Made by a program: the position numbers and the translations under genes. Positions 51,647 through 60,229 of a DNA stretch of 64,000 nt are shown piece after piece; position 1 is the first letter of the stretch; each line of letters begins with the position of its first letter. The DNA lies in NCBI RefSeq assembly GCF_028751195.1, contig NZ_CP066784.1, positions 4,836,001 through 4,900,000 on the forward strand, read 5' to 3'. The notes beneath the pieces are model-generated. The model had not been told where the DNA came from. It did no database searches and saw only the letters and a list, made by a program, of their open reading frames with translations. Source of the stretch: Alicyclobacillus sp. ALC3 (GTDB lineage Bacteria > Bacillota > Bacilli > Alicyclobacillales > Alicyclobacillaceae).

Positions 51647-52612
51647 ATGGATATCCAGGCGGTGTTAGATCGCTACCACAGTGATATGCAGGCCGTAGAA
51701 GCCCTGTTGAGCGAACAAGTGAAGGCCGATAATCTAGAGTTAACGCAAGCCAACGCAGAGTTATTAAACGCGGGCGGCAAACGGATCCGACCCTTGTTCG
51801 TGCTGATGTGCAGCCGTTTTGGAGACATGGATGCGGACTGGGTAGTTCCACTTGCAGCGGCAGTTGAAATGATTCACATGGCCACGTTGGTTCATGATGA
51901 CGTGATTGATGACGCACAAACTCGACGTGGTCGACCGACTGTGCGTGCAAAGTGGGGCAACTTAGCGGCCATGTACGCTGGAGACTACCTGCTTGGCCGC
52001 GCGCTCGGGTTGCTGACGCAAATTCCGAATCTGCAGATTCACCGTGAGATGTCTGATGCCATCGTGAGGATGTGCGAAGGGGAAATTGAGCAGATTGAGG
52101 ACTTTTATAACTGGCGACAGTCCCTTCGACGCTATCTTCGACGCGTGGAACGCAAGACGGCACTACTCATTTCAGTCAGTTGCTCACTTGGTGCGGTGGC
52201 TGCTGGGGCAGCGCCGGAAAGTGTCCGCGTACTGCGCCGATTTGGCTACTACACAGGTATGGCCTTTCAGATCACGGATGATGTTCTCGACTATGTCGCA
52301 GACGCGGATGTAGTCGGAAAGCCGGTAGGCGGCGATTTGCGCCAAGGAAACTTGACCCTTCCGGCGTTACACGCGGCACGCGAGTCTGCCGTAGGCGAGG
52401 TACTTCGGGCTACTGTTCAGCCGTCCATGCACGGTTCGGATATCGACCGAGCTTTGGAGTTAGTGCGGCGCTCTGACGGTCTGCCGTTTGCGCGCGATTT
52501 AGCTCGGCGCTACATGGAGAAAGCCATGGTGTTGCTTGAACAGTTGGAATCCGGACAATTGCGTACCGACTTGGCTAGCGTGGCGCAATTTGTCAACGCT
52601 CGAATGAGCTAA
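51647..52612 (+). CDS. hepT: Heptaprenyl diphosphate synthase component 2
   Basis: A 321-residue trans-prenyltransferase. The first aspartate-rich motif is LVHDDVIDDAQTRRGRPT and the second is DDVLDYVAD. It elongates farnesyl diphosphate to heptaprenyl diphosphate with HepS. ATG 51647 has a weak ribosome binding site; the gene is probably coupled to menG. Confidence 0.94.
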   Translation: MDIQAVLDRYHSDMQAVEALLSEQVKADNLELTQANAELLNAGGKRIRPLFVLMCSRFGDMDADWVVPLAAAVEMIHMATLVHDDVIDDAQTRRGRPTVRAKWGNLAAMYAGDYLLGRALGLLTQIPNLQIHREMSDAIVRMCEGEIEQIEDFYNWRQSLRRYLRRVERKTALLISVSCSLGAVAAGAAPESVRVLRRFGYYTGMAFQITDDVLDYVADADVVGKPVGGDLRQGNLTLPALHAARESAVGEVLRATVQPSMHGSDIDRALELVRRSDGLPFARDLARRYMEKAMVLLEQLESGQLRTDLASVAQFVNARMS

Positions 52613-52642
52613 CTAACACATTCACAAGGAGTGTATTTAAAC

Positions 52643-53092
52643 ATGGCAGTGGAACAGACGTTTTTAATGGTGAAACCTGATGGCGTTCAGCGCGGACTCG
52701 TGGGGGAAATCGTGCAGCGTTTTGAAAAAAAAGGCTTTCAACTACTCGGTGCAAAGCTCATGCAGGTTCCTACCCAATTGGCAGAACAACACTACGCTGA
52801 ACACAAAGAGCGTCCGTTTTTCGGAGAATTAGTGCAGTTTATCACGTCTTCACCGGTTTTTGCTATGGTTTGGGAAGGCGAGGGAGTAATTGGAGTAGCT
52901 CGGAGCATGATGGGAAAAACCAATCCGGCTGACGCTGCACCAGGAACTATCCGCGGAGACTTCGCCCAGAGTATCGGCATGAACATCGTCCACGGTTCGG
53001 ACTCACCAGAAAGCGCAGCTCGCGAATTGTCTCTGTGGTTCCCGGACGGCTTTTCAAGCTACGACAAGACTGTCGACGTCTGGGTTCGGTAA
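52643..53092 (+). CDS. ndk: Nucleoside diphosphate kinase
   Basis: A 149-residue enzyme that transfers the gamma-phosphate between nucleotides. FLMVKPDGVQRG, and the phosphohistidine in NIVHGSDS, are intact. ATG 52643 follows AAGGAG at 11 bases; GTG 52631 is in frame. A terminator (53142-53189) follows, inside the 3' end of the minus-strand patatin gene. Confidence 0.97.
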   Translation: MAVEQTFLMVKPDGVQRGLVGEIVQRFEKKGFQLLGAKLMQVPTQLAEQHYAEHKERPFFGELVQFITSSPVFAMVWEGEGVIGVARSMMGKTNPADAAPGTIRGDFAQSIGMNIVHGSDSPESAARELSLWFPDGFSSYDKTVDVWVR

Positions 53093-53099
53093 CGTCATC

Positions 53100-54077
53100 T
53101 TACCGTTTTACACCCGACCGTCCATTGATATGCAGCGATGGAGCAGGCGAACATCTCAGATTCTGAGGTTTTCGGCCTGCTTCTTTTTTCCAGATAGGGC
53201 GCTCCAGAAACGCTATAATGTCCTCCTTGTGGCGATGGACCGTTGCTTCTCCTGCCTGAACCCCCTGTTCCATTTGATCGAATGACACCCATGTAAAGTT
53301 CCCCACGTCTGGCGCAAGAACATATACATTCGGGCCAGTCATGTCATTCTCCACCGCATCTTGCAGTAAAATGTCGTAGCTACGCGAAAGCACATGGGCA
53401 AACGACTGCGGAGTCCAACTTTCGTCAAGGCGATACAAATTCACCGCAATCACCTTATCACAACCTACATCTTGTAGCACCCGAACAGGGACGTAATGGC
53501 GACAAGCACCATCCGCCAACAACCACGGTGATAGGTTGACTGGAGTGAAGATGCCTGGCAGCGAGCAACTGGCGACAATTACTTGCGCCAGGTCGTCGAT
53601 TGGCTGCCCGATCCCGCGCGTAATCGCGTTCACATCATTTGTAAATGTCACAGGTTTACCTGTCCAAAGGTCGGTTGCGATGATGTGAAACGGAATTGCT
53701 GTCCCACCGGGTGGAACTTGTGTTAGGACAGAGGATACATATCGTTGTAGCCGCTTCCCGAGCAGGAGCCCATTCGGTAACCTAGGGACATGTCCGCGCC
53801 TTCGAAGTGGGTTGGTAAGCAAATTCCACAGCGCAGACGTAAGGGGAAAGCCGTAGTCAAGCAACTTTCTCCCGGGAAACCGACTGAGAATCTTCGTGAA
53901 GTCATCAGCCCGCAGCCCTTGCGCATATGCAGCAGCCACAAACGACCCAGCCGAGGTTCCAGCCACCACGTCCGGATAGATACCGAGCGTGTTGAGGGCG
54001 GACAAAATACCCACATGAGCAGAAGCCTTGAGTGCGCCGCCACTGAGCGCAAGACCGAGCCGCCCTGACGTAGGCAC
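53100..54077 (-). CDS. Patatin-like phospholipase
   Basis: A 325-residue esterase of the RssA type. The oxyanion loop SGGALK, the nucleophile GTSAG and the catalytic DGAC are all present in the order expected. It is likely a cytoplasmic acyl hydrolase acting on lipids. GTG 54077 follows GAGGAGG on that strand; TTG 54098 would begin within the ribosome binding site. The last 40 residues appear unusual and overlap the ndk terminator region. Confidence 0.87.
   Translation of the reverse strand: MPTSGRLGLALSGGALKASAHVGILSALNTLGIYPDVVAGTSAGSFVAAAYAQGLRADDFTKILSRFPGRKLLDYGFPLTSALWNLLTNPLRRRGHVPRLPNGLLLGKRLQRYVSSVLTQVPPGGTAIPFHIIATDLWTGKPVTFTNDVNAITRGIGQPIDDLAQVIVASCSLPGIFTPVNLSPWLLADGACRHYVPVRVLQDVGCDKVIAVNLYRLDESWTPQSFAHVLSRSYDILLQDAVENDMTGPNVYVLAPDVGNFTWVSFDQMEQGVQAGEATVHRHKEDIIAFLERPIWKKEAGRKPQNLRCSPAPSLHINGRSGVKR
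53142..53189 (+). terminator. Terminator of ndk
   Basis: AGCAGGC (53142-53148) pairs with GCCTGCT (53175-53181), with CTCAG/CTGAG inside; a T-rich tract (TTCTTTTTT) follows. It lies inside the convergent patatin gene. Confidence 0.7.
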
Positions 54078-54173
54078 AGATGCACACCTCCTCGTCAACT
54101 AGTCAACAATATGCTGTGCCCAGGTTGTCTCATTTCCGGAATAGACGTTTCAAGTGGAGGTAGCTTGCCTGTC

Positions 54174-54182
54174 TGATATAAT
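54174..54182 (+). promoter_or_regulatory. Extended -10 promoter of moaA
   Basis: TGATATAAT is an extended -10 element with no good -35. The transcript would begin just before the moaA ribosome binding site. Confidence 0.5.
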
Positions 54183-54204
54183 GTGGTCAAAAGGGGGGAT
54201 GGTG

Positions 54205-55212
54205 GTGTTATCGGATGCGCTCAATCGCCCCATGCAGGACTTGCGTATTTCAGTGACCGACCGTTGCAACTTCCGTTGCAGGTACTGCATGCCACGTGAA
54301 GTTTTCGGACCCGATTTTGCGTTCTTGCCCCACGAAGAACTACTGACGTTTGAAGAAATCGCGAGACTTGCGGCGCTGTTCGCGGCAGAAGGAGTTCAGA
54401 AAGTGCGCTTGACCGGTGGAGAACCGCTGCTGCGCCGCGATCTGCCTGAACTCGTCCGGATGCTCGCCAAAATTCCTGGGATTGAAGATATCGCCATGAC
54501 GACGAACGGGTCGTTGCTCACTTTGCAGCGGGCGCGAGAACTTCGTGACGCGGGTCTTCAGCGTGTTACCGTCAGCCTCGATTCAGTTCATGACCACACG
54601 TTTATGCGAATGAACGACGTGCGTTTCCCGGTATCACGCGTGCTAGCTGCCATCGAAGCCGCCCAAAGTGCCGGCCTTGATCCGGTAAAAGTGAACATGG
54701 TTGTGAAGCGTGGCGTTAATGACAGCGAAGTTACTGACATGGCTGGGCATTTTCGCAAGACTGGGGCCACAGTCCGCTTTATCGAATACATGGACGTCGG
54801 CAATACCAACGGCTGGCGGCTCGACGATGTAGTTTCAGCGGACGAGATATTGGCCGCGATTGCAGCCAAATGGCCGATCGAGCCTGTACCGCCGAAAAGA
54901 CCCGGAGAGGTCGCCACAAGGTACCGGTATCTGGATGGAGCAGGTGAATTCGGCGTGATCGCGTCGGTCACACGCCCTTTTTGCAGCGGATGTACGCGGG
55001 CTCGACTGTCCTCAGATGGGTTCTTGTACACTTGTCTGTTTGGTTCCACTGGCATGGACTTACGGACTCCGATTCGAAGTGACGTGAGTGACGCTGAAAT
55101 TCGCGACATCATCGAAAAGGTCTGGGGCCGACGGAGAGACCGTTACTCAGAAGAGCGCACAGATGAAACCAAGCAGCGAATCAAAGTAGAAATGTCACAC
55201 ATCGGAGGGTAG
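54205..55212 (+). CDS. moaA: GTP 3',8-cyclase (MoaA)
   Basis: A 335-residue radical-SAM enzyme that converts GTP to 3',8-cyclo-7,8-dihydro-GTP, first step of molybdopterin synthesis. The N-terminal cluster is CNFRCRYC, with the LTGGEPLLRRD strand; the C-terminal cluster includes CSGCTRAR and a third cysteine. GTG 54205 is best spaced from AAGGGGGG (54191-54198); ATG 54199 is also in frame. It precedes the hydroxylase operon, which needs the cofactor; other moa and moe genes are not in the window. Confidence 0.94.
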   Translation: MLSDALNRPMQDLRISVTDRCNFRCRYCMPREVFGPDFAFLPHEELLTFEEIARLAALFAAEGVQKVRLTGGEPLLRRDLPELVRMLAKIPGIEDIAMTTNGSLLTLQRARELRDAGLQRVTVSLDSVHDHTFMRMNDVRFPVSRVLAAIEAAQSAGLDPVKVNMVVKRGVNDSEVTDMAGHFRKTGATVRFIEYMDVGNTNGWRLDDVVSADEILAAIAAKWPIEPVPPKRPGEVATRYRYLDGAGEFGVIASVTRPFCSGCTRARLSSDGFLYTCLFGSTGMDLRTPIRSDVSDAEIRDIIEKVWGRRRDRYSEERTDETKQRIKVEMSHIGG

Positions 55213-55251
55213 CTAAACGCTCGTACTTGTCCTATAATTTGGGCATCACCT

Positions 55252-55283
55252 AGGTCACGACATCACAGTCGTGACCTTATTTT
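55252..55283 (+). terminator. Terminator of moaA
   Basis: AGGTCACGAC (55252-55261) pairs with GTCGTGACCT (55268-55277), followed by TATTTTG. Confidence 0.8.
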
Positions 55284-55353
55284 GCTGTTCGATTGGTTCT
55301 GTTTTGTAGCCGGTGTCATACACCCAAAGCAGGGGAGGCGAGTCAACCTGTCA

Positions 55354-55372
55354 GAGAGAGGCAAACTCTCTC
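55354..55372 (+). other. Hairpin in the coxS leader
   Basis: GAGAGAG (55354-55360) and CTCTCTC (55366-55372) pair around GCAAA, with no U-run. It is in the 100 bases before coxS and may shape the leader RNA. Confidence 0.4.
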
Positions 55373-55414
55373 AACGCGAATCTGAAATTTCGGAGTAGTA
55401 GGAGGCGTGTATCA

Positions 55415-55948
55415 TTGGCAATGGAGAAGACCTCGGTCACTATCACAGTCAACAACGACACCTACACACGAGATATCGAACCCAGGCAACTGCTTGTTCA
55501 CTTTCTGCGTGACTCGCTGGGCCTGACAGGTACACACATCGGTTGCGACACCAGTCAATGTGGAGCATGCACCGTTCTCCTCGATGGCGATTCTGTAAAA
55601 TCCTGTACAGTCCTGACCGTTCAGGCAGCTGACCAGGAAGTAACGACTGTGGAGGGTCTCGGTACAATAGAGGAACTACATCCGGTTCAACAAGGGTTTT
55701 GGGAACAACACGGGTTGCAGTGCGGATTCTGTACGCCAGGGGTCATGATCACGGCAGTCGGCCTGCTGAAACAAAATCCTCGGCCTACGGAAACGGAAAT
55801 TCGAGAAGGGTTGGAAGGCGTCATCTGCCGTTGCACAGGGTATCAAAACATCGTTCACGCGATTCAAGCAGCCGCTTTGCAGTTTGAGGCAAATCCGGCG
55901 CAGAGTCAGGCAGCCGCAACAACGGGCGTCACGGAAGGGGGAGAGTGA
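55415..55948 (+). CDS. coxS: Molybdenum hydroxylase small (2Fe-2S) subunit
   Basis: A 177-residue subunit with two [2Fe-2S] clusters. The N-terminal plant-type ferredoxin motif is GCDTSQCGAC (C44, C49, C52) with a fourth cysteine at SCTVL; the C-terminal domain has CGFCTPG and CRCTGY. It passes electrons from the molybdenum to the FAD subunit. TTG 55415 follows GGAGG by nine bases; ATG 55421 is possible but less well spaced. It is the first of seven linked genes. Confidence 0.93.
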   Translation: MAMEKTSVTITVNNDTYTRDIEPRQLLVHFLRDSLGLTGTHIGCDTSQCGACTVLLDGDSVKSCTVLTVQAADQEVTTVEGLGTIEELHPVQQGFWEQHGLQCGFCTPGVMITAVGLLKQNPRPTETEIREGLEGVICRCTGYQNIVHAIQAAALQFEANPAQSQAAATTGVTEGGE

Positions 55949-55951
55949 ACG

Positions 55952-58306
55952 ATGGCTGAAGTACAAGGCATCGGTGTGCGCGTAAAACGCAAGGAAGACC
56001 CTCGCCTGATTACCGGCGAAGGTCGCTATACGGAAGACATTCAACTGCCAGGAATGCTGTACGCCGAGGTCGTGCGCAGCCCATACGCTCACGCGCGCAT
56101 CAAGCGTATCGACACAAAGTCCGCACTGTCTTCCCCTGGCGTTGTGGCTGTTTTCACCGGGGCCGACATTGAAGGTCACGTTGCCCCGATTCCCACCGCA
56201 TGGCTTCCCCCCGACTCGGATATCAAGACGACTGCACACCCGGCTCTGGCAGTCGATCGCGTTCGCTACGTTGGGGACGGAGTCGCACTGGTCGTTGCAG
56301 ACGACCGCTACAGAGCGCGTGACGCGGCAGAACTAGTGAAAGTGGAGTACGAGCCTTTGCCGGCAACTGCAGACCAAGAAGTGGCGATGGGTGAAGGGGC
56401 ACCCCTCCTGCATGACGACGCTCCCGGCAATATTGCCTTTCATTGGCGTGCCGGCAATGCGACAGACGAGGTCTTTGAACAAGCCGAGGTTGTTGTCAGG
56501 CACCGATTCAGACAACAGCGTTTAATCCCGAATCCGATGGAGATGCGCGCCGCAGTCGCCGAGTACAACCGCTCCACTGGCGACCTGACACTTTACTCAA
56601 CGTCTCAAAACCCACACATTCACCGCTTCCTATTGTCCGGAGTCCTTGGCGTCCCCGAACACAAACTGCGCGTGGTAGCGACAGATGTAGGGGGGGGATT
56701 TGGCGCCAAGATCGCCTGTTACCCTGACGAAGCCCTCGTCTGCCATGCGGCACGCGTACTAAACAGACCGGTCAAGTGGAGCGAAGACCGGAGCGAGCAC
56801 TTCCTGGCCACCACGCACGGCCGGGATCACATTGAAGACGTTGAAATCGCAGGCAAGCATGATGGCACCATTACTGCAATACGGGTACGGGCGCTTGCAA
56901 ACATGGGCGCCTACCTGTCAACGGCAGCGCCGGGCGTCCCAACCATCCTGTTTGGCCTGATTGTTCCAGGGCCTTATCGCATTCCGTACGCAGGGGCAGA
57001 CGTGTACGGTGTCTTTACCAACACAACGCCGACAGACGCTTACCGCGGTGCAGGCAGGCCAGAGGCCACCTACTTGCTCGAGCGGATGGTTGATTTGTTC
57101 GCTGCGAAAATCGGCATGGACGCGGTGGCGGTGCGGCAGAAAAACCTGATTCCCGCCGATCAGTTCCCATACGAAACGGCAATGGGGCTGTCATACGACA
57201 GCGGCAACTATCAATTAGCCCTGCACAACGCATTGGAAACTGCGGACTATGAGACTTTGCGCGCAACACAAGCACAGTTGCGTAAAGCGGGAAAGTACCT
57301 CGGAGTCGGCGTGACTACTTACGTGGAAATCTGTGGTTTGGGTCCGTCGCAGGTGGCAGGAGCGGTAGGTTTTCAAGGAGGGCTGTGGGAGAGTTCCACC
57401 GTCCGAGTTCATCCCACAGGAAAAGTGACGGTGTTTACAGGAGCCTCACCGCACGGTCAAGGGGAAGAGACGACTTTTGCACAAATTGTGGCGGACAAAT
57501 TGCACATCCCCGTGGAAGATGTGGACATCGTGCATGGCGACACCGCCCGCATCTCGATGGGGTGGGGCACATACGGATCACGAACGACCCCTGTCGGCGG
57601 CAGTGCCCTCGCAGTCGCAACGGAGCGCGTGATCGAAAAGGCGAAGAAGATTGCGGCCCACATGCTTGAAGCCGCACCGGAGGACGTAGAGTTTGTCGCT
57701 GGCTCGTTTCAGGTAAAAGGCATCCCGACGAAATCCATGAGTTTTCACGATGTCACCTTACAGGCTTACTTGGCATGGAACTTGCCCGCTGGTGTCGAAC
57801 CTGCGCTTGAAGGGCAGGCGTTCTATGACCCAACGAACTTTACTTACTCGTTTGGCACGCACATCTGCGTCGTGGAAGTAGAAGCGGAGACGGGGCAAAT
57901 TCATTTGCGTCGGTACATTGCAGTTGACGACTGCGGCCGGGTCATCAACCCGATGATCGCGGAGGGGCAAGTACACGGCGGCATTGTCCAAGGTATCGGG
58001 CAGGCATTGTACGAGGGGGCAGTTTATGACGACCAGGCGCAACTCTTGACCGGTTCTTTTATGGACTACGCCATGCCAAGAGCCAACTTCTTCCCACGCT
58101 TCGAGACTTCGTTTACCGAAACACCGTCACCTCACAACCCGCTTGGTGTAAAAGGCATCGGCGAGACGGGAACGATTGCTGCCACACCTACAGTCGTGAA
58201 CGCTGTCATGGACGCGTTGCGGCCGTTCGGAGTAAGAGACATCCCAATGCCGCTCAGCCCAGAGCGCGTTTGGTCAGCCATTCGGAACGGGGGGAGTGCA
58301 GAATGA
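55952..58306 (+). CDS. coxL: Molybdenum hydroxylase large subunit, form II CODH-like
   Basis: A 784-residue subunit binding molybdenum-cytosine dinucleotide. GGGFGAK is a cofactor-contact motif and GIGETGT carries the general-base glutamate (E738). The active-site loop reads AYRGAGR (residues 363-369), the form II pattern; true aerobic CO dehydrogenases (form I) read AYRCSFR and carry a copper-ligating cysteine. CO oxidation is therefore not established, and the physiological substrate may be another aldehyde or heterocycle. ATG 55952 follows AAGGGGGAG; it overlaps coxM by four bases. Confidence 0.92.
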   Translation: MAEVQGIGVRVKRKEDPRLITGEGRYTEDIQLPGMLYAEVVRSPYAHARIKRIDTKSALSSPGVVAVFTGADIEGHVAPIPTAWLPPDSDIKTTAHPALAVDRVRYVGDGVALVVADDRYRARDAAELVKVEYEPLPATADQEVAMGEGAPLLHDDAPGNIAFHWRAGNATDEVFEQAEVVVRHRFRQQRLIPNPMEMRAAVAEYNRSTGDLTLYSTSQNPHIHRFLLSGVLGVPEHKLRVVATDVGGGFGAKIACYPDEALVCHAARVLNRPVKWSEDRSEHFLATTHGRDHIEDVEIAGKHDGTITAIRVRALANMGAYLSTAAPGVPTILFGLIVPGPYRIPYAGADVYGVFTNTTPTDAYRGAGRPEATYLLERMVDLFAAKIGMDAVAVRQKNLIPADQFPYETAMGLSYDSGNYQLALHNALETADYETLRATQAQLRKAGKYLGVGVTTYVEICGLGPSQVAGAVGFQGGLWESSTVRVHPTGKVTVFTGASPHGQGEETTFAQIVADKLHIPVEDVDIVHGDTARISMGWGTYGSRTTPVGGSALAVATERVIEKAKKIAAHMLEAAPEDVEFVAGSFQVKGIPTKSMSFHDVTLQAYLAWNLPAGVEPALEGQAFYDPTNFTYSFGTHICVVEVEAETGQIHLRRYIAVDDCGRVINPMIAEGQVHGGIVQGIGQALYEGAVYDDQAQLLTGSFMDYAMPRANFFPRFETSFTETPSPHNPLGVKGIGETGTIAATPTVVNAVMDALRPFGVRDIPMPLSPERVWSAIRNGGSAE

Positions 58307-59172
58307 TTCCGTCCGCATTTGCCTACTCACGTGCCACATCGCTGCAAGATGCTCTGATGCAACTTCAGAGCCACGAAGATGCGAAGCTGCTCGCTGGCGG
58401 ACATAGCCTGTTGCCACTCATGAAGATGCGACTGGCGAATCCCGCTAAACTCGTGGACCTTGGCGGTTTGAAAGAAGAATTGCGCGGAGTTAGGCGAGAG
58501 GGGGACCGCCTCATCGTTGGCGCACTCACCACACATTCTGAAGTCGCGCACAGCAAAGTCGTACAAGAGACCCTGCCTGCACTGTCTGAAGCAGCCCGAC
58601 AGGTAGGCGACCTGCAGGTCCGCAACCGCGGCACTGTCGGAGGCAACATTGCACACGCCGACCCTGCCTCCGATCTGCCGGCAATCGCGCTCGCATTTGA
58701 CGCGGAAATTGCGGTCGCAACGCTCGATGGCACCGAGGTGATTCCAGCCCATGAGTATTTCCTCGGCCCCCTACTCACGGCGTTGCCAGAACACGGTTTA
58801 GTGACGCACTTGTCCTTCGTGTTGCCGGAGACTGGCACAAACAGTGTCTATGAAAAATACCCCCACCCGGCGTCCGGTTATGCGGTCGTAGGAGTTGCTG
58901 CGGCCGGGGGCGTGGGTACAGATGGCACGGTATCGCATATTCGCGTCGCGCTAACTGGAGCCGGCGAGGTAGCTTACAGAGCATCTGCGGTGGAGTCAGC
59001 CTTAGCGGGCCAGACCCCAACCGAGGACACCATCCTGGCTGCTGCAGCGCACGCTGCTGAAGATGGCGACATCGCGGGTGACTTGTTTGCCTCGGAGGAA
59101 TATCGTAGGCATCTTTGCCAAGTCTACACAGCACGTGCACTGCGACGGGTATTTGCGAGTCAGTTGGCATAG
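58303..59172 (+). CDS. coxM: Molybdenum hydroxylase FAD subunit
   Basis: A 289-residue FAD-binding subunit. AGGHSLLP and TVGGNIAHADPASDLP are the two FAD-contact motifs of the CO dehydrogenase/xanthine dehydrogenase medium subunit. It takes electrons from CoxS and passes them to the respiratory chain. ATG 58303 overlaps coxL. The gap to the next gene is about 85 bases. Confidence 0.93.
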   Translation: MIPSAFAYSRATSLQDALMQLQSHEDAKLLAGGHSLLPLMKMRLANPAKLVDLGGLKEELRGVRREGDRLIVGALTTHSEVAHSKVVQETLPALSEAARQVGDLQVRNRGTVGGNIAHADPASDLPAIALAFDAEIAVATLDGTEVIPAHEYFLGPLLTALPEHGLVTHLSFVLPETGTNSVYEKYPHPASGYAVVGVAAAGGVGTDGTVSHIRVALTGAGEVAYRASAVESALAGQTPTEDTILAAAAHAAEDGDIAGDLFASEEYRRHLCQVYTARALRRVFASQLA

Positions 59173-59257
59173 GCAGGCATGTAATCAGCAGACGAACGGC
59201 GGGACCGCGGCAGATTTGCGCGTGTCTCGCCGCTGTCTGAGAAAGGAGTCCTGTGAA

Positions 59258-60229
59258 CTGAAAAACCCCTTTGCTTCCATTGCCGAACTTCAGGCGTCGT
59301 TAGTCAACACAGACTACCTCGCGTCTACCAGTTTAGCCACCACCTTGTTCCTCGGCTTGACACTTGAACGTCCCGTCTTTTTAGAAGGCGCACCTGGAGT
59401 AGGTAAGACCGAAGTGGCCAAAGCAATGGCGCGTGTACTCGGTCGCGACCTGGTGCGACTGCAGTGCTATGAAGGGATTGACAGGCAGTCTGCCTTGTAT
59501 GAATGGAACTATGGACGCCAGTTGTTGCACATCAGGCTCGCCGAGGCCGCGTACCACAGCCAGCAAGTGAATAACACCGAGGTGGCGCACAAGGATAGTA
59601 ACGCGCTCGAGCACTTTACCGAGGTCTTAGAGGGCAGGTTGTACGGGCCTGAATTTCTGCTCGAACGGCCATTGCTGACAGCCGTCAAACCTGGACAACC
59701 TGCCCCTGTGTTGTTGATCGACGAGGTCGACCGCAGCGACGAGGAATTCGAAGCTTACCTCCTCGAGCTGCTCGCTGAATATCAAGTCACAATTCCGGAG
59801 TGGGGTACCATCCGCGCCGAAGAGATCCCGCTGGTCGTGCTCACTTCGAACAGAACTCGAGAAGTCCACGATGCTCTCAAACGCCGTTGCCTCTACGCGT
59901 GGGTAGACTATCCTTCGTTAGAAGATGAATGCGCCATTGTCCGGCGCAAAGTACCCCAGGTCGACGAACAACTTGCACTGCAAGCATGTTCATTCGTCCA
60001 CAGGCTGCGCCGCGAGCCCTTGTTTAAACTACCAGGGGTAGCGGAAACCATTCACTGGGCGCAGGCACTAGACGCGCTTTCGGCTCACGCGCTTTCGGCA
60101 CAGGTAGTTGAAGCTACACTCGGATGTCTGCTGAAGTATCGAGATGACCTGGAACACATGACGCGGTCAATCGACAGTGAATCAAATTATGTCCAGAGCA
60201 TGCTCGCCGATGTCGGTGTCCGCACATGA
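59258..60229 (+). CDS. coxD: MoxR-type AAA+ ATPase (CoxD-like)
   Basis: A 323-residue AAA+ protein: Walker A GAPGVGKT, Walker B LLIDEVDRSDEE, sensor 1 LTSN. In CO dehydrogenase operons CoxD with CoxE inserts the active-site metal-sulfur group. The start is odd: the family alignment and AAGGAG (59243-59248) point to a CTG at 59258; the nearby GTG 59253 is out of frame, and in-frame GTG 59222 has no ribosome binding site. A sequencing slip or CTG start are both possible. It overlaps the next gene by ATGA. Confidence 0.85.
   Translation: MKNPFASIAELQASLVNTDYLASTSLATTLFLGLTLERPVFLEGAPGVGKTEVAKAMARVLGRDLVRLQCYEGIDRQSALYEWNYGRQLLHIRLAEAAYHSQQVNNTEVAHKDSNALEHFTEVLEGRLYGPEFLLERPLLTAVKPGQPAPVLLIDEVDRSDEEFEAYLLELLAEYQVTIPEWGTIRAEEIPLVVLTSNRTREVHDALKRRCLYAWVDYPSLEDECAIVRRKVPQVDEQLALQACSFVHRLRREPLFKLPGVAETIHWAQALDALSAHALSAQVVEATLGCLLKYRDDLEHMTRSIDSESNYVQSMLADVGVRT

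Noticed and set aside
55285..55414. Molybdenum cofactor riboswitch before coxS
   Set aside because: There is a small hairpin only; the conserved Moco RNA core is not seen.
55952..58306. Form I aerobic CO dehydrogenase
   Set aside because: The active-site loop is AYRGAGR, not AYRCSFR, so the cysteine that ligates copper is missing.
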